Shown: positions 1 through 9,758 of the stretch, piece after piece
Layout of the letters: each line of letters opens with the position of its first letter
How positions within the stretch are numbered: the stretch's first letter is position 1
From: Pseudomonadota bacterium
GTDB taxonomy: Bacteria; Pseudomonadota; Alphaproteobacteria; Rhodobacterales; Rhodobacteraceae
Assembly: GCA_021845805.1 (NCBI GenBank)
Contig: JAJZVD010000012.1
Location: 1 to 64,000, forward strand
Length of the DNA: 64,000 bases
Reading direction: 5' to 3'
Notes under the pieces: generated by a model
Databases searched by the model: none
Seen by the model: only the letters and a program-made list of their open reading frames with translations
What the model was told of the DNA's origin: nothing
Translations under genes and position numbers: made by a program

Positions 1-17
1 CAGACAGAAAATGGGGG
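1..17 (+). repeat. Truncated copy of the hairpin/box intergenic repeat
   Basis: The window opens with CAGACAGAAAATGGGGG, which matches the end of the box part of the repeat found complete at 128-180, but in the opposite orientation. The hairpin part would lie to the left, outside the window. This copy reads on the plus strand and faces the complete copy about 110 bases away. Confidence 0.6.
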
Positions 18-127
18 CCCGAAGGGGTGCCGACCGTCTCGCACGAGGATGGCCGCAGGATGCGGGCGGGGGCGCTCATGACCGTGACCGCAAATCGCAC
101 CCTGACCCCCCACGGGGGCCGGGGGGG
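18..127. other. Intergenic stretch between two facing repeat copies
   Basis: No gene is recognised here. Short open frames exist on both strands; one minus-strand frame opens near base 80 and runs off the window. None has a convincing ribosome binding site or a recognisable product. It could be the edge of a gene lying mostly outside the window. Confidence 0.3.
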
Positions 128-180
128 CCATTTTCTGTCTGCAAATATCCTCGGGGGGTGTGGGGGGCAGACAGCCCCCC
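128..180 (-). repeat. Intergenic hairpin/box repeat, copy A, 3' of truB
   Basis: Read on the minus strand, the direction of truB, the element begins with a perfect hairpin of GGGGGGC and GCCCCCC around a five-base loop (162-180). An ACACCCCCCGAGG spacer and the box GGATATTTGCAGACAGAAAA follow. It starts 27 bases after the truB stop codon, so the hairpin may also end truB transcription. On the plus strand the run CTGTCTGCAAATATCC is shared exactly with copy C at 47.75 kb, and copy B at 33.4 kb is a close relative. Confidence 0.75.
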
Positions 181-207
181 ACCCACTGCCGCCGCGCGGG
201 TGCGACC

Positions 208-1116
208 CTAGCGGTTGAAGACCCGCGTCGGGTGCAGCTCGCCCGCCTGATAGTGCCCCACGGCCAGCGCCCGGCCCTGAAAGCTCGCCCAGGCCTCCTC
301 GCCGAAGGCCAGGTCATGCGCGATGACCATGCCGGGGGTGCCATTGCGCAGCCGGGCGGCGCCGTCCGGGGTGGCCTTCACCTCGGGCAGGTCGTCCAGC
401 CCCAGTTCCAGCGGCAGCAGATGCGCGTCGAGCGCCTCGGTCTTCGCGAGCCGGTCGAGCAGGTCGAGGCCGATGCCCTGTTCCGCCGCAAAGGGGCCGG
501 ACCAGAGGCGGCGCAGTTCCTGCACATGGCCGAGGCATCCCAGCGCGCGGCCAAGATCGCGGGCGATCGAGCGGACATAGCCGCCCTTGCCGCAGACCAT
601 CTCGAACACCGCGTGGTCGGCGTCGGGGCGGGCGATCAGCGCGAGGCGGTCGACCCAGAGCGGGCGGGCGGCCAGATCCAGCCGTTCGCCCTCGCGCGCA
701 AGGTCATAGGCGCGCTCGCCGGCCACCTTCACGGCCGAGAACTGCGGCGGCACTTGCAGGATGTCGCCGCGGAAGGCGGGCAGGGCGGCTTCGATTTCGG
801 CGTCACCGGGGCGGGCGGCGGCGGTTTCGATCACCTCGCCCTCGGCATCGTCGGTGGTGGTGGCGGCGCCGAAGGTCACGGTGAAACGGTAGCATTTCAG
901 CGCGTCGGTGATGTAGGGCACCGTCTTCGTCGCCTCGCCCAGCGCCACGGCCAGAACGCCCGTTGCCGCGGGGTCGAGCGTGCCCGCGTGGCCCGCCTTC
1001 TGCGCGTCGAACGCCCAGCGGACCTTGTTGACCACGGCGGTCGAGGTGATGCCCGCGGGTTTGTCCACCACCAGCCAGCCCGAAACCTCGCGCCCTTTCC
1101 GCTTCCTGCCCATCAT
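208..1116 (-). CDS. truB: tRNA pseudouridine(55) synthase TruB
   Basis: Cytoplasmic enzyme that converts uridine 55 in the T loop of most elongator tRNAs to pseudouridine. The 302-residue product has the family-typical start ([12 protein letters not shown]) and the catalytic-aspartate motif [14 protein letters not shown] near residue 45. [10 protein letters not shown] and the later [12 protein letters not shown] segment are also TruB hallmarks. Length fits the bacterial family. The gene lies downstream of rbfA and a phosphodiester glycosidase-like gene on the same strand; rbfA and truB are neighbours in many bacteria, usually in the nusA-infB region. Its 3' end is followed by a strong hairpin belonging to the intergenic repeat. 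Confidence 0.97.
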   Translation of the reverse strand: MMGRKRKGREVSGWLVVDKPAGITSTAVVNKVRWAFDAQKAGHAGTLDPAATGVLAVALGEATKTVPYITDALKCYRFTVTFGAATTTDDAEGEVIETAAARPGDAEIEAALPAFRGDILQVPPQFSAVKVAGERAYDLAREGERLDLAARPLWVDRLALIARPDADHAVFEMVCGKGGYVRSIARDLGRALGCLGHVQELRRLWSGPFAAEQGIGLDLLDRLAKTEALDAHLLPLELGLDDLPEVKATPDGAARLRNGTPGMVIAHDLAFGEEAWASFQGRALAVGHYQAGELHPTRVFNR

Positions 1117-1140
1117 GCCCTCGCTTGCGAAGCCCGCGGG

Positions 1141-1920
1141 TTACCCGCCGGGCGGCGGGCCGTCAACCACGGTGCCGAGGATCGGCCCCATCGGGAAGCC
1201 TGGATCGAGCCGGTTCAGCCCGGGCGCCGCCAGCCGCGAGGTATGGCCGTCGAGGAAGAGCGCGTCGGGCAGGCCCAGCCCGTCGCGGAAGAAGCGGGCG
1301 AAGGCGTGAAAGCTGACCGGCGCGTCCGAAATCGCGAAGACTGCGCGTTGGCCGTCCTGCGACACGCCCACCCCGTTGCGGATGTAGGTGGAGCCGGAGG
1401 CCGCCGTGAACCGCGGGTGCAGGGCGCCCGCGATCACCAGCATCGGCCCCGACTGGGTGGCATAGCGGCAGGCCGGGGGGGCGGCGGCATAGGCCGCGGT
1501 TTCCAGCACGGCAAAGCGGTCGGCGGCCACGCAGAAGACACCGTTCGGCAGCATCCCGAAGTTTCCCGCCGAGGCGCGGGTCACCAGCGGGCGCAGCGTC
1601 TTGCCGTCGATGATGGTCAGGCCCAGCGGGCGCAGGTCGGGGGCGAACATGCCCGCGTTCATCGCGAATCCCAGGTGCTGGCCCTGCCGGGCCAGCATGT
1701 CCGTGAGGCGGCCGAAGGTCGCCACCGGCAGCCCGTCGTCCCCCCGCCACCAGAGCCGCAGGTCGGCGCCGAAGGGCACGCTGCAGACGGTGAAGGGGGT
1801 CAGCTCGAAGCGGGTATCGTGGCAGTCCGCCGCGGGGGCGGCCTGTGCGGCAAGCGGGGCCGTGACCGTCAGGCCAAGCGCCAGCAGCGCCGCCCGCACC
1901 TCAGGCATCCGCCTCGTCAT
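1141..1920 (-). CDS. Exported phosphodiester glycosidase-like (DUF2233/NAGPA) protein
   Basis: The 259-residue product begins with a signal peptide (charged MTRRMPEVR, then a hydrophobic run ending near AAQA), so it is probably periplasmic. The rest resembles the NAGPA/DUF2233 fold: GFAMNAGMF, GLTIIDGKTLRPL, NGVFCV, SGPMLV, RNGVGVSQDG and DALFLDGHTSRL are the conserved blocks, with the substrate unknown in bacteria. The start at 1920 overlaps the rbfA stop by 20 bases; an in-frame ATG at 1908, overlapping by 8 bases, is the alternative. The overlap points to translational coupling in an rbfA-NAGPA-truB operon. Confidence 0.85.
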   Translation of the reverse strand: MTRRMPEVRAALLALGLTVTAPLAAQAAPAADCHDTRFELTPFTVCSVPFGADLRLWWRGDDGLPVATFGRLTDMLARQGQHLGFAMNAGMFAPDLRPLGLTIIDGKTLRPLVTRASAGNFGMLPNGVFCVAADRFAVLETAAYAAAPPACRYATQSGPMLVIAGALHPRFTAASGSTYIRNGVGVSQDGQRAVFAISDAPVSFHAFARFFRDGLGLPDALFLDGHTSRLAAPGLNRLDPGFPMGPILGTVVDGPPPGG

Positions 1921-2320
1921 CCTCGCCCCTGGCGATGTCGCCCTGCACCGTCGGGTCGGCGAACATGCGGCGCGTCTCGTCCATGCGGTCGAAGGTTTCA
2001 TCCAGCGCAAAGCGCAATTCGGGTGCGAATTTCAGCCCGGTCGCGCGACCGATGTGGTGACGCAGTTCGCCCCGGTGCTTGCGCAACAGGGCCAGCGTCT
2101 CGTCGCGCTTGTCGCCGCCCAGCGGCATCACGAAGGCGGTGGCCACCCGCAGGTCGGGCGAGGTGCGCACCTCGCCCACGGTGATCGGGATCCGGTTCAG
2201 GTCGGGGTCGTGGATCTCGCCGCGGTTCAGCACCTCGGACAGGGTGCGGCGGATGAGTTCGCCGACGCGCAACTGGCGCTGCGAGGGGCCGGAGGCGGTT
2301 GGGAAACGGGAGCTTGCCAT
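1901..2320 (-). CDS. rbfA: 30S ribosome-binding factor RbfA
   Basis: Late maturation factor of the 30S subunit, needed for 16S rRNA processing and cold growth. The product is 139 residues if started at [16 protein letters not shown]. The longer 184-codon frame adds a low-complexity proline/alanine leader that runs into the dapB promoter region, so the ATG at 2320 is preferred. Family features seen are [17 protein letters not shown] near the N terminus, then [20 protein letters not shown], and a C-terminal [15 protein letters not shown]. The gene is divergent from dapB and heads the minus-strand operon with truB. Confidence 0.95.
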   Translation of the reverse strand: MASSRFPTASGPSQRQLRVGELIRRTLSEVLNRGEIHDPDLNRIPITVGEVRTSPDLRVATAFVMPLGGDKRDETLALLRKHRGELRHHIGRATGLKFAPELRFALDETFDRMDETRRMFADPTVQGDIARGEDDEADA

Positions 2321-2418
2321 TGGCTGTAGATATGCCACCGCCGCCCGCCCCGCAACCGGGGCTTTGCGCCGCCCGGCCGAAGCGGCTAAGGGTGGCCGAG
2401 GTGGCAAGGGAGGCGCAG

Positions 2419-3231
2419 ATGGCGGAACGACCGGGGATCGTGGTGACAGGGGCATCGGGGCGGATGGGGCAGATGCTGATCCGCACGGTCACCGCCAGCG
2501 ACCGCGCGCATCTGGCAGGCTGTGTCGAGCGGCCGGGGCATGACTGGATCGGCCGCGACGTGGGCGAGGCGATGGGCGGCGCGCCCCTGGGCGTGCGGGT
2601 GACCGATGACCCGCTGGAGGCCTTTGCCCGGGCGCAGGCGGTGATCGACTTCACCGCCCCCGAGGCGAGCCTCGGCTTTGCCGCGCTGGCGGCGCAGGCG
2701 CGGGCGGTGCATGTGATCGGCACCACGGGCTTTACCGCCGCGCAGATCGCGGCGCTGGAGCCCGCCGCGCGCCATGCGGTGATCGTGCGCGCGGGCAACA
2801 TGAGCCTTGGCGTCAACCTGCTGGTGCAACTGACCCGCAAGGTCGCCGAGGCGCTGGACGAGGATTTCGACATCGAGATCGTCGAGGCCCATCACAACCG
2901 CAAGGTCGACGCGCCATCGGGCACCGCGCTGATGCTGGGCGAGGCTGCGGCGGCGGGCCGCGGGGTGGATCTTGCCGCGGTGTCGGATCGCGGCCGCGAC
3001 GGGATGACGGGCGCGCGCAGCCGCGGCCACATCGGGTTCAGCGCGATCCGCGGCGGCGACATCGTGGGCGAGCATGACGTGATCTTTGCCGCCGCGGGCG
3101 AGCGGGTGGTGCTGCGCCATGTCGCGACCGACCGGGCGATCTTTGCCCGCGGGGCATTGAAGGCCGCGCTTTGGGGCCAGGACAAGCGGCCGGGGCAGTA
3201 TTCGATGCTGGACGTGCTGGGGCTGGGGTGA
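2419..3231 (+). CDS. dapB: 4-hydroxy-tetrahydrodipicolinate reductase DapB
   Basis: Second committed enzyme of the diaminopimelate/lysine pathway, using NAD(P)H in the cytoplasm. The 270-residue product opens with the dinucleotide-binding motif [13 protein letters not shown]. It carries the catalytic segment [15 protein letters not shown] (general-acid His and Lys) and the [13 protein letters not shown] block. The start at 2419 is chosen because GGGAGG lies just upstream and because the extra 40 residues of the longer frame look non-coding. It is divergent from rbfA, with about 98 bases between them. Confidence 0.97.
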   Translation: MAERPGIVVTGASGRMGQMLIRTVTASDRAHLAGCVERPGHDWIGRDVGEAMGGAPLGVRVTDDPLEAFARAQAVIDFTAPEASLGFAALAAQARAVHVIGTTGFTAAQIAALEPAARHAVIVRAGNMSLGVNLLVQLTRKVAEALDEDFDIEIVEAHHNRKVDAPSGTALMLGEAAAAGRGVDLAAVSDRGRDGMTGARSRGHIGFSAIRGGDIVGEHDVIFAAAGERVVLRHVATDRAIFARGALKAALWGQDKRPGQYSMLDVLGLG

Positions 3232-3286
3232 TCCACCCGCGCGCAATCAGCGTAAACACACCCGTCATGACACGGGGACGGATGCG

Positions 3287-3640
3287 ATGCGACAGGTTGC
3301 GCTGGCCTTCGGGCTGGTCTGTGCCGCGACGGCGGCGTTTGGTGCCGATTTTCAGGTGGTGGACAGCCGCGACGGCTTTGTGCGGCTGATCGAGGGGCGG
3401 AAGCTGACGCGGTTCGGCATCCAGCTTGATCTGTCGAGCGAAGGGGCCATCGGCGGGTCGGCCTTTGGCGTGCCGGTCACCGGCGACTGGCGCTGGCAGG
3501 GGGGCTATTTCTGTCGCGACCTGAAGTTCGGGCAGAAGGATCTGGGGCCGAACTGCCAGCAGGTGCTGGTGCGCGACAACGTGGTGCGCTTTGTCTCGGA
3601 TCAGGGCAAGGGGCCCCATGCCGATCTCTGGCTGCGCTGA
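3287..3640 (+). CDS. Small exported protein of unknown function
   Basis: The 117-residue product has a clear signal peptide (MRQVALAFGLVCAATAAFG, cleavage likely before ADF) and a mature part of about 98 residues. Two cysteines (FCRD, PNCQQ) could form a disulfide in the periplasm. I do not recognise a named domain. It follows dapB by 55 bases on the same strand and may be co-transcribed. A protein of this type beside dapB is probably conserved in relatives, but that is from memory and unchecked. Confidence 0.7.
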   Translation: MRQVALAFGLVCAATAAFGADFQVVDSRDGFVRLIEGRKLTRFGIQLDLSSEGAIGGSAFGVPVTGDWRWQGGYFCRDLKFGQKDLGPNCQQVLVRDNVVRFVSDQGKGPHADLWLR

Positions 3641-3645
3641 GCGGC

Positions 3646-3825
3646 TCAGAAATCGATCGCGAGGCCTTTCTTCTCCCAGTCGCCATAGCGGACGGGTTCG
3701 GGCCCGTTGCGTCCGCCCAGTTCGGTCGGCAGCGTGATGGCAGGCGCGGCCTTGCGGCGGGCCTCGGCCTCGGCCAGCGCGCGCAGGGCTTCGGGCGGCA
3801 GATCTTTCCGCGGGCTTTCGGTCAT
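3646..3825 (-). CDS. DUF1674 protein, SdhAF4-like succinate dehydrogenase assembly factor
   Basis: A 59-residue protein ending in GPEPVRYGDWEKKGLAIDF, the signature of the DUF1674/SDHAF4 family. That family helps mature the flavoprotein subunit of succinate dehydrogenase, mainly in mitochondria and alphaproteobacteria. The N-terminal half is charged and alanine-rich, as usual. The start at 3825 is the only sensible ATG; the 820-codon frame covering it is a shadow of rsmB and its neighbour. It is convergent with the small exported protein (5 bases apart) and divergent from rsmB. Confidence 0.88.
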   Translation of the reverse strand: MTESPRKDLPPEALRALAEAEARRKAAPAITLPTELGGRNGPEPVRYGDWEKKGLAIDF

Positions 3826-3897
3826 GGCGCAATTCCTTGTGCGGTCCTGTCCCCTGATATACGCCCGAAGGCCACGGGAACAAGGCAACGGACAAGG

Positions 3898-5178
3898 GTG
3901 GGCGCGGTTTTGATCGATCCGGCACGAGCGGCGGCGGTGGCACTGGTGGGCGGTGTGCTGACCGAAGGGCGGATGTTGTCGGACCTGCTGGCCGCGCCCG
4001 AAGGGGTACTGGCCCGGCTGGACCCCGGCGCACGCGCGCGGGCACAGCGGCTGGCGCTGGCCGTGCTGCGCAACCTGGAGCCTGCCGACCGGCTGTTGGC
4101 CCCGCATCTGCGCAAGGCGCCGCCGGTCTTGGTGCGCAACGTTCTGCGGCTGGCGGTCGTCGAGATGAAGGCCGAGGGGGTGCCGCCTCATGGCGCGGTG
4201 AATGCGGCTGTCGAGGCGGTGCGGGCGGGCAAGCGCACGGGGGCCTTCGCGGGCCTGGCCAATGCCGTGCTGCGCAAGGTGGCCGAGGCCCCGGGCTGGG
4301 AGGCGCTGCCCTCGCAGCGCATGCCGATGTGGCTGCGTCAACCGCTGGTGCGCCGCTGGGGGCGCGAGGCGGTGACGGCGATCGAGGCGGTGCAGGCGGC
4401 CGGTGCCCCCCTGGACCTGACGCTGAAGACGCCGACCGAGGCCGCGGCCTGGGCCGAGCGGCTGGGCGCCGCGGTGCTGCCCACGGGCAGCCTGCGGCTG
4501 GCCGCGGGCGCGCAGGTCAGCGCGCTGCCCGGCTATGCCGAGGGCGCCTGGTGGGTGCAGGATGCCGCCGCGGCGCTGGCGGTGGGGCTGCTTGCCCCCC
4601 GCCCGGGCGAGCGGGTGGCCGACATCTGCGCCGCGCCAGGGGGCAAGACGTTGCAACTTGCCGCCGCGGGAGCGCGGGTGACGGCGGTGGACCTGTCGGC
4701 GCCGCGGATGGCGCGGCTGCACGAGAACCTGGCCCGCTGCGGCCTGTCGGCCGATGTCGTGGTGGCCGATGCGCTGCACTGGCAGGGCGGGCCGTTCGAC
4801 GCGGTGCTGCTGGATGCGCCCTGTTCGGCGACCGGAACGATTCGGCGCCACCCCGACCTGCCCTTCGTCAAGACCGGGTCCGAGGTGGCCGGGCTGGCCG
4901 CGCTGCAGGCGGCGCTGATCGACCGGGCGGCGGCGCTGCTGGCGCCCGGCGGGCGGCTGGTGTTCTGCACCTGCTCGCTTCTGCCTGAAGAGGGCGAAGA
5001 CCAATTGGCCGCGGCGCTGGCGCGCCACCCGGGCCTGGCCCTGGATGACGCGCAGCCCCCCGGCCTGCCCGAGGCCGCGCGGGCGCCGGGCGGCGGGCTG
5101 CGGCTGCGCCCCGACCTCTGGGCCGACCTGGGCGGGATGGACGGCTTCTTCATGGCGCGCCTTCGCCGCATCGGGTGA
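3898..5178 (+). CDS. rsmB: 16S rRNA (cytosine-967-C5)-methyltransferase RsmB
   Basis: The 426-residue enzyme has an N-terminal NusB-like RNA-binding domain (about residues 1-130) and a C-terminal SAM-dependent methyltransferase domain. Visible motifs are VADICAAPGGKTLQLA (SAM site), LLDAPCSATGTIRRHPD (motif IV with Cys) and VFCTCSLLPEEGE (motif VI with the catalytic TCS). It modifies C967 of 16S rRNA. The start shown is a GTG at 3898; a TTG a few codons on is possible. The heparinase-family gene follows within 100 bases on the same strand. Confidence 0.93.
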   Translation: MGAVLIDPARAAAVALVGGVLTEGRMLSDLLAAPEGVLARLDPGARARAQRLALAVLRNLEPADRLLAPHLRKAPPVLVRNVLRLAVVEMKAEGVPPHGAVNAAVEAVRAGKRTGAFAGLANAVLRKVAEAPGWEALPSQRMPMWLRQPLVRRWGREAVTAIEAVQAAGAPLDLTLKTPTEAAAWAERLGAAVLPTGSLRLAAGAQVSALPGYAEGAWWVQDAAAALAVGLLAPRPGERVADICAAPGGKTLQLAAAGARVTAVDLSAPRMARLHENLARCGLSADVVVADALHWQGGPFDAVLLDAPCSATGTIRRHPDLPFVKTGSEVAGLAALQAALIDRAAALLAPGGRLVFCTCSLLPEEGEDQLAAALARHPGLALDDAQPPGLPEAARAPGGGLRLRPDLWADLGGMDGFFMARLRRIG

Positions 5179-5274
5179 CCCGTCGGGTTTTCGGCGGTGA
5201 CAGGGTTGGGCCTCGCGGCTATGGTGCCGCGCGGGCCGGAACAGGCCACGGGCAGCAACGGCACAGACCGACGG

Positions 5275-7041
5275 ATGGCAAAGACGCGCGGCACGGAGAG
5301 CGGGCGGCACGCGGGCGATTGGGCCCGGCGGCGGCTGCGCTGGGCGAACCGCTGGCAGGCCCGGCGGAGCACGCTGGCGCGCGTCTCGACCGGGTTCGTC
5401 AGCCAGCCAGAGCCGCGCACCATCGGCAGTTTCGCCCGCGGGCGGCAGCTGGTGGCCGGAAATTTCCTGTTCGCGGGTTTCCTGATCCAGGGCCCCGACG
5501 TGGCGATCTGGGACCTGCCGATGCCCGATCCGGGGTTCGAGGAGGCGCTGCACGGCTTTGCCTGGCTCGATGACCTGGCCGCGGTGGGCGATGGCCCGGC
5601 GCGCACCCGGGCGCAGGTCTGGACCTTTGGCTGGATTTCCCGCTATGGCCGCGGGCGCGGTCCGGGCTGGACGCCCGACCTGGCCGGGCGGCGGCTGATC
5701 CGCTGGATCAACCACGCGCTGTTCCTGCTCGCGGGCCAGCAGCGCCCGGCGGCGGCGGGCTATTTCCGCAGCCTCGCGCAGCAGACCGACTTCCTCGCCC
5801 ACCGCTGGGAGGCCGCGCCCCCCGGCCTGCCGCGGATCGAGGCGCTGACCGGGCTGATCTATGCGGGCCTGTCGCTGACCGGGATGGAGGCGCATGTGGC
5901 CCCCGCCGTGGCCGCGCTGGCGCAGGAATGCGAAAGCCAGATCGGCATGGAAGGCGGCATCGCCTCGCGCAACCCCGAGGAACTGCTCGAGGTGTTCACT
6001 CTGCTGACCTGGGCCGCGCAGGCGCTGGCCGAGGCGGGCCGGATGGCGCCCGAGGCGCACCGGGCGGCAGTCGAACGCATCGCCCCGACGCTGCGCGCGC
6101 TGCGCCATGCCGATGGGGGGCTAGCGCGGTTTCACGGGGGCGGGCGGGGGCTGGAAGGGCGGCTGGATCATGCGCTGGCGGCCTCGGGCGTGCGCGCTGC
6201 GCATCACGAGGGGCTGGCCATGGGCTTTGCCCGGCTCGCCGGCGGGCGGACCAGCGTGATCGTGGATGCCGCCGCCCCGCCGATGGGCGCGGCCTCGGTG
6301 AACGGCCACGCCTCGACGCTTGCCTTCGAGCTGACCTCGGGGCGGCGGCCGCTGATCGTCAGCTGCGGCTCGGGCGCGCCCTTCGGGCCGGAGTGGCGGC
6401 GGGCCGGGCGGGCCACGCCGTCACATTCGACGCTGGCGATCGAAGGCTATTCCTCGTCCCGGCTGGGCCCGGTGTCGCGCCGCGCGGGGCGGGACGAGCC
6501 CCTGGTGGAACGCGCGCAGGTGATCCATCTTCGCCTGACCGACACGCCGGATGCGCACGGGCTTCTGGCCGGGCATGACGGCTACGCGGTCTCGCACGGG
6601 TTGACCCACATGCGGGCGCTGACCCTGTCGGCCGACGGGCGCATCCTTCTGGGCGAGGACACGCTGGGCGCGCTGACGGCGGCCGAGGAACGACGGCTGG
6701 CGGTGATCGGGCGCGCGGGCCCGGTGCGCTATGCGCTGCGGTTCCACCTGCACCCCGACGTGGATGCCGAGATCGACCTTGGTGGCAGCGCAGTGTCGCT
6801 TGCACTGAAAAGCGGGGAAATCTGGGTGTTCCGGCACGAGGGCGGGGCGGTGCTGACGCTGGACCCCTCGGTCTATCTGGAAAAGGGCCGCCTGAAGCCA
6901 CGCGCCGCGCGGCAGATCGTCCTGTCCGCGCGGGTCGAGGGCACGGCGAGCCAGATTCGCTGGACCTTGTCGAAGGCGCAGGATACCCCGCTGGCCATCC
7001 GCGACCTGGAGCGCGACGAGTCTGCCCCCGCCGAGACCTGA
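5275..7041 (+). CDS. Heparinase II/III family protein
   Basis: The product is 588 residues from the ATG at 5275 (MAKTRGTES); the frame stays open upstream to a GTG at 5197, so the exact start is uncertain. The N-terminal half is an all-helical toroid-like region ([40 protein letters not shown]). The C-terminal half is the beta-rich heparinase II/III domain with [17 protein letters not shown] and [14 protein letters not shown]. Such proteins are polysaccharide-lyase-like, but a substrate cannot be read from sequence. It sits between rsmB and purH, with purH 16 bases downstream, a position I recall as common in Rhodobacterales. Confidence 0.85.
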   Translation: MAKTRGTESGRHAGDWARRRLRWANRWQARRSTLARVSTGFVSQPEPRTIGSFARGRQLVAGNFLFAGFLIQGPDVAIWDLPMPDPGFEEALHGFAWLDDLAAVGDGPARTRAQVWTFGWISRYGRGRGPGWTPDLAGRRLIRWINHALFLLAGQQRPAAAGYFRSLAQQTDFLAHRWEAAPPGLPRIEALTGLIYAGLSLTGMEAHVAPAVAALAQECESQIGMEGGIASRNPEELLEVFTLLTWAAQALAEAGRMAPEAHRAAVERIAPTLRALRHADGGLARFHGGGRGLEGRLDHALAASGVRAAHHEGLAMGFARLAGGRTSVIVDAAAPPMGAASVNGHASTLAFELTSGRRPLIVSCGSGAPFGPEWRRAGRATPSHSTLAIEGYSSSRLGPVSRRAGRDEPLVERAQVIHLRLTDTPDAHGLLAGHDGYAVSHGLTHMRALTLSADGRILLGEDTLGALTAAEERRLAVIGRAGPVRYALRFHLHPDVDAEIDLGGSAVSLALKSGEIWVFRHEGGAVLTLDPSVYLEKGRLKPRAARQIVLSARVEGTASQIRWTLSKAQDTPLAIRDLERDESAPAET

Positions 7042-7057
7042 GCCAAAGGAGCCCCGC

Positions 7058-8647
7058 ATGACCGACCTTCTGCCGATCCGCCGTGCGCTGATTTCCGTAT
7101 CCGACAAGACCGGGATGATGGACCTGGCGCGGGCGCTGTCGGCCCGGGGGGTCGAGATCCTGTCCACCGGCGGCAGCGCGGGCGAGATGCGGGCCGCGGG
7201 CCTGCCGGTGCGCGACGTGGCCGACCTGACCGGCTTTCCCGAGATGATGGACGGCCGGGTCAAGACGCTGCACCCCCGCGTGCATGGCGGGCTTCTGGCG
7301 CTGCGCGACAACCCGGGCCATCAGGCGGCGATGGCCGAACACGGGATCGAGCCGATCGACCTTCTGATCGTGAACCTTTACCCGTTCGAGGCGACGGTGG
7401 CGAAGGGCGCCGACTACGACACCTGCATCGAGAACATCGACATCGGCGGCCCGGCGATGATTCGGGCCGCGGCCAAGAACCACGCCTTTGTCACGGTGCT
7501 GGTGGATGTGGGCGACTATGCCGCCCTGCTGGCCGAACTGGACGCGAATGACGACCGCGTGTCCTTCGCCTTCCGGCGGAAGATGGCGCAGGCGGCCTAT
7601 GCCCGCACCGCGGCCTATGACGCGGCGGTCTCGACCTGGATGGCGGGTGCCATCGGCGAGCCCGCGCCGCGCCGTCGGGCCTTCGCGGGCACTCTGGCCC
7701 AGACCCTGCGCTATGGCGAGAACCCGCATCAGGCGGCGGCCTTCTATCTGGACGGCTCGAACCGCCCCGGCGTGGCCACCGCCCGCCAGTGGCAAGGCAA
7801 GGAGCTGAGCTACAACAACATCAACGACACCGATGCCGCCTTCGAACTGGTGGCCGAATTCGCCCCCGATGCGGGCCCGGCCTGCGCCATCATCAAGCAC
7901 GCGAACCCCTGCGGCGTGGCGCGGGGCGGCAGCCTGCTGGACGCCTACCGGCGCGCCTATGACTGCGACCGCACCTCGGCCTTCGGCGGGATCGTGGCGC
8001 TGAACGGGGTGCTTGACGCCGAGACGGCGGAAGAGATCGTGAAGATCTTTACAGAGGTGGTGATCGCCCCCGACGCGACCGAGGACGCGAAAGCGGTCTT
8101 CGCCGCCCGGAAGAACCTGCGCCTGCTGACCACCGGCGCCCTGCCGGACCCGGCGGCGGCGGGGCTGGCCTTTCGGCAGGTGGCGGGCGGTTTCCTGGTG
8201 CAGGACCGCGACAACGGCCGGATCGGCGCCGCTGACCTGACGGTTGTGACCAAACGCGCCCCGACCCCGGCCGAGATCGAAGACCTGCTCTTTGCCTGGA
8301 AGGTGGCCAAGCATGTGAAGTCGAATGCCATCGTCTATGTGAAGGGCGGTGCCACCGTCGGCGTGGGCGCAGGCCAGATGAGCCGCGTCGATTCGACCCG
8401 CATCGCCGCACGCAAGGCGCAGGACATGGCCGAGGCGCTGGGGCTGCCCGTCGCGCCGACCCAGGGGTCTGTCGTGGCCTCGGATGCCTTCTTCCCCTTC
8501 CCCGATGGCCTGCTGACCGCGGCCGAGGCGGGGGCGACGGCGGTCATCCAGCCGGGCGGCAGCATGAATGACGACAAGGTGATCGCGGCGGCCGATGCCG
8601 CGGGGCTGGCGATGGTGTTCACCGGTCAGCGGCACTTCCGGCACTGA
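7058..8647 (+). CDS. purH: Bifunctional AICAR transformylase/IMP cyclohydrolase PurH
   Basis: Catalyses the last two steps of de novo IMP synthesis. The 529-residue protein shows the N-terminal IMP cyclohydrolase domain ([49 protein letters not shown]). The C-terminal AICAR formyltransferase domain carries [27 protein letters not shown] and the terminal [10 protein letters not shown]. An AAAGGAG ribosome binding site precedes the ATG. lspA starts only 6 bases after its stop, so the two are probably co-transcribed. Confidence 0.98.
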   Translation: MTDLLPIRRALISVSDKTGMMDLARALSARGVEILSTGGSAGEMRAAGLPVRDVADLTGFPEMMDGRVKTLHPRVHGGLLALRDNPGHQAAMAEHGIEPIDLLIVNLYPFEATVAKGADYDTCIENIDIGGPAMIRAAAKNHAFVTVLVDVGDYAALLAELDANDDRVSFAFRRKMAQAAYARTAAYDAAVSTWMAGAIGEPAPRRRAFAGTLAQTLRYGENPHQAAAFYLDGSNRPGVATARQWQGKELSYNNINDTDAAFELVAEFAPDAGPACAIIKHANPCGVARGGSLLDAYRRAYDCDRTSAFGGIVALNGVLDAETAEEIVKIFTEVVIAPDATEDAKAVFAARKNLRLLTTGALPDPAAAGLAFRQVAGGFLVQDRDNGRIGAADLTVVTKRAPTPAEIEDLLFAWKVAKHVKSNAIVYVKGGATVGVGAGQMSRVDSTRIAARKAQDMAEALGLPVAPTQGSVVASDAFFPFPDGLLTAAEAGATAVIQPGGSMNDDKVIAAADAAGLAMVFTGQRHFRH

Positions 8648-8653
8648 GGCCCC

Positions 8654-9124
8654 ATGAACATCGTTGCCAAGACCGCCCTGGCCGCGCTGGCCCTGGACCA
8701 GATCAGCAAGATCGCCGTGGTGTTCGGGCTGGGCCTGCGGCACCGGCTGGCGATCGACGTGATGCCGCCCTACCTGAATTTCCGCATGGCCTGGAACCAG
8801 GGGGTCAATTTCGGCCTGCTGGCCAATGATGCCGCCATGACGCGCTGGGTTCTGGTGGCCGTGGCGCTGGCGATTGTGGTCTGGGTCTGGGTCTGGATCC
8901 GCAAGGATGGGCACAGCACCGCGGCGCGGATCGCGGGCGGGCTGCTGATCGGGGGCGCGCTTGGCAATGTCATCGACCGCGTCGCCTATGGCGCTGTCGC
9001 GGATTTTCTGAACATGTCCTGCTGCGGCCTGCGCAACCCGTTCTCGTTCAATGTCGCCGATGTCGCGGTCTTCCTGGGCGCGGTCGGGCTTGTGCTGCTG
9101 ACCGGGCGCCAGAAGACCCCGTGA
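8654..9124 (+). CDS. lspA: Lipoprotein signal peptidase (signal peptidase II) LspA
   Basis: Inner-membrane aspartyl protease that removes signal peptides from lipid-modified prolipoproteins. The 156-residue protein has four predicted membrane segments. The conserved blocks NFRMAWNQGVNFGLL, IGGALGNVIDRVAYGAVADFL (catalytic Asp pair) and FNVADVAVFLG are present. It is tightly linked to purH and followed by a gene for a lipoprotein, itself a likely substrate. Confidence 0.96.
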   Translation: MNIVAKTALAALALDQISKIAVVFGLGLRHRLAIDVMPPYLNFRMAWNQGVNFGLLANDAAMTRWVLVAVALAIVVWVWVWIRKDGHSTAARIAGGLLIGGALGNVIDRVAYGAVADFLNMSCCGLRNPFSFNVADVAVFLGAVGLVLLTGRQKTP

Positions 9125-9178
9125 CGGGCCGGGATCAATGCGATAAGACGTAACGCGGACGGGGTGTTGGAGGCTTAC

Positions 9179-9706
9179 ATGCGGGCAGCGCACGGCAAGA
9201 TTGGGGTCGCCATGGCGGCGGCGCTTGCGCTTGCGGGCTGTGGCGGGAATGACGCGCCGCGCCTGATGAACCTGCATGCCAACAGCCGCAGCCCCGACGA
9301 ATTCGCGATTCTGCCGACCAAGCCGCTGCAGATGCCCACCGATCTGTCGGCGCTGCCGACCCCCACGCCGGGGGGCACCAACCTGGCCGATCCGACGCCG
9401 GACGCCGACGCGATCGCAGCCCTTGGCGGCAAGCCGGGTGCCAAGGCGGGCGGCATTCCGGCGGTCGATGGGGCGCTGGTGACGGCGGCCAGCCGGTACG
9501 GCGTGCAGGCGGGCATCCGCGCCGATCTGGCCGCGGCCGACCTGAAATTCCGCAAGAACCACAACGGCCGCCTGCTGGACAGGCTCTTTGGTCACACGGT
9601 CTATTTCCAGGCTTATCGCAGCATGTCGCTGGACCAGTATGCCGAACTGGCGCGCTGGCGCTCGATGGGCGTGCCCACACCCTCGGCCCCGCCTCCGGGG
9701 CAGTGA
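9179..9706 (+). CDS. DUF3035 lipoprotein, possible BamF
   Basis: The 175-residue product starts with a lipoprotein signal peptide whose lipobox is LALAGCGG, so the mature protein is lipid-anchored at Cys24. The rest ([17 protein letters not shown] and a tyrosine/arginine-rich C terminus) matches the DUF3035 family, which has been named BamF, a Bam-complex lipoprotein of alphaproteobacteria. That name rests on memory of the family. The start at 9179 is preferred over the GTG at 9164 because TTGGAGG lies just upstream. Its place between lspA and mutL is typical of Rhodobacterales. Confidence 0.8.
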   Translation: MRAAHGKIGVAMAAALALAGCGGNDAPRLMNLHANSRSPDEFAILPTKPLQMPTDLSALPTPTPGGTNLADPTPDADAIAALGGKPGAKAGGIPAVDGALVTAASRYGVQAGIRADLAAADLKFRKNHNGRLLDRLFGHTVYFQAYRSMSLDQYAELARWRSMGVPTPSAPPPGQ

Positions 9707-9758
9707 CCCCCGCTGGGGGGAGTGGCCGACTCGGTCCTGTTGTGCTACCGATTGTGGC

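Noticed and set aside
128-180. Pairing between the hairpin loop (CTGTCTG) and the box (CAGACAG) in repeat copy A
   Set aside because: The complementarity is broken in copy B, where the box changes but the loop does not, and is absent in copy C, so no covariation supports a pseudoknot.
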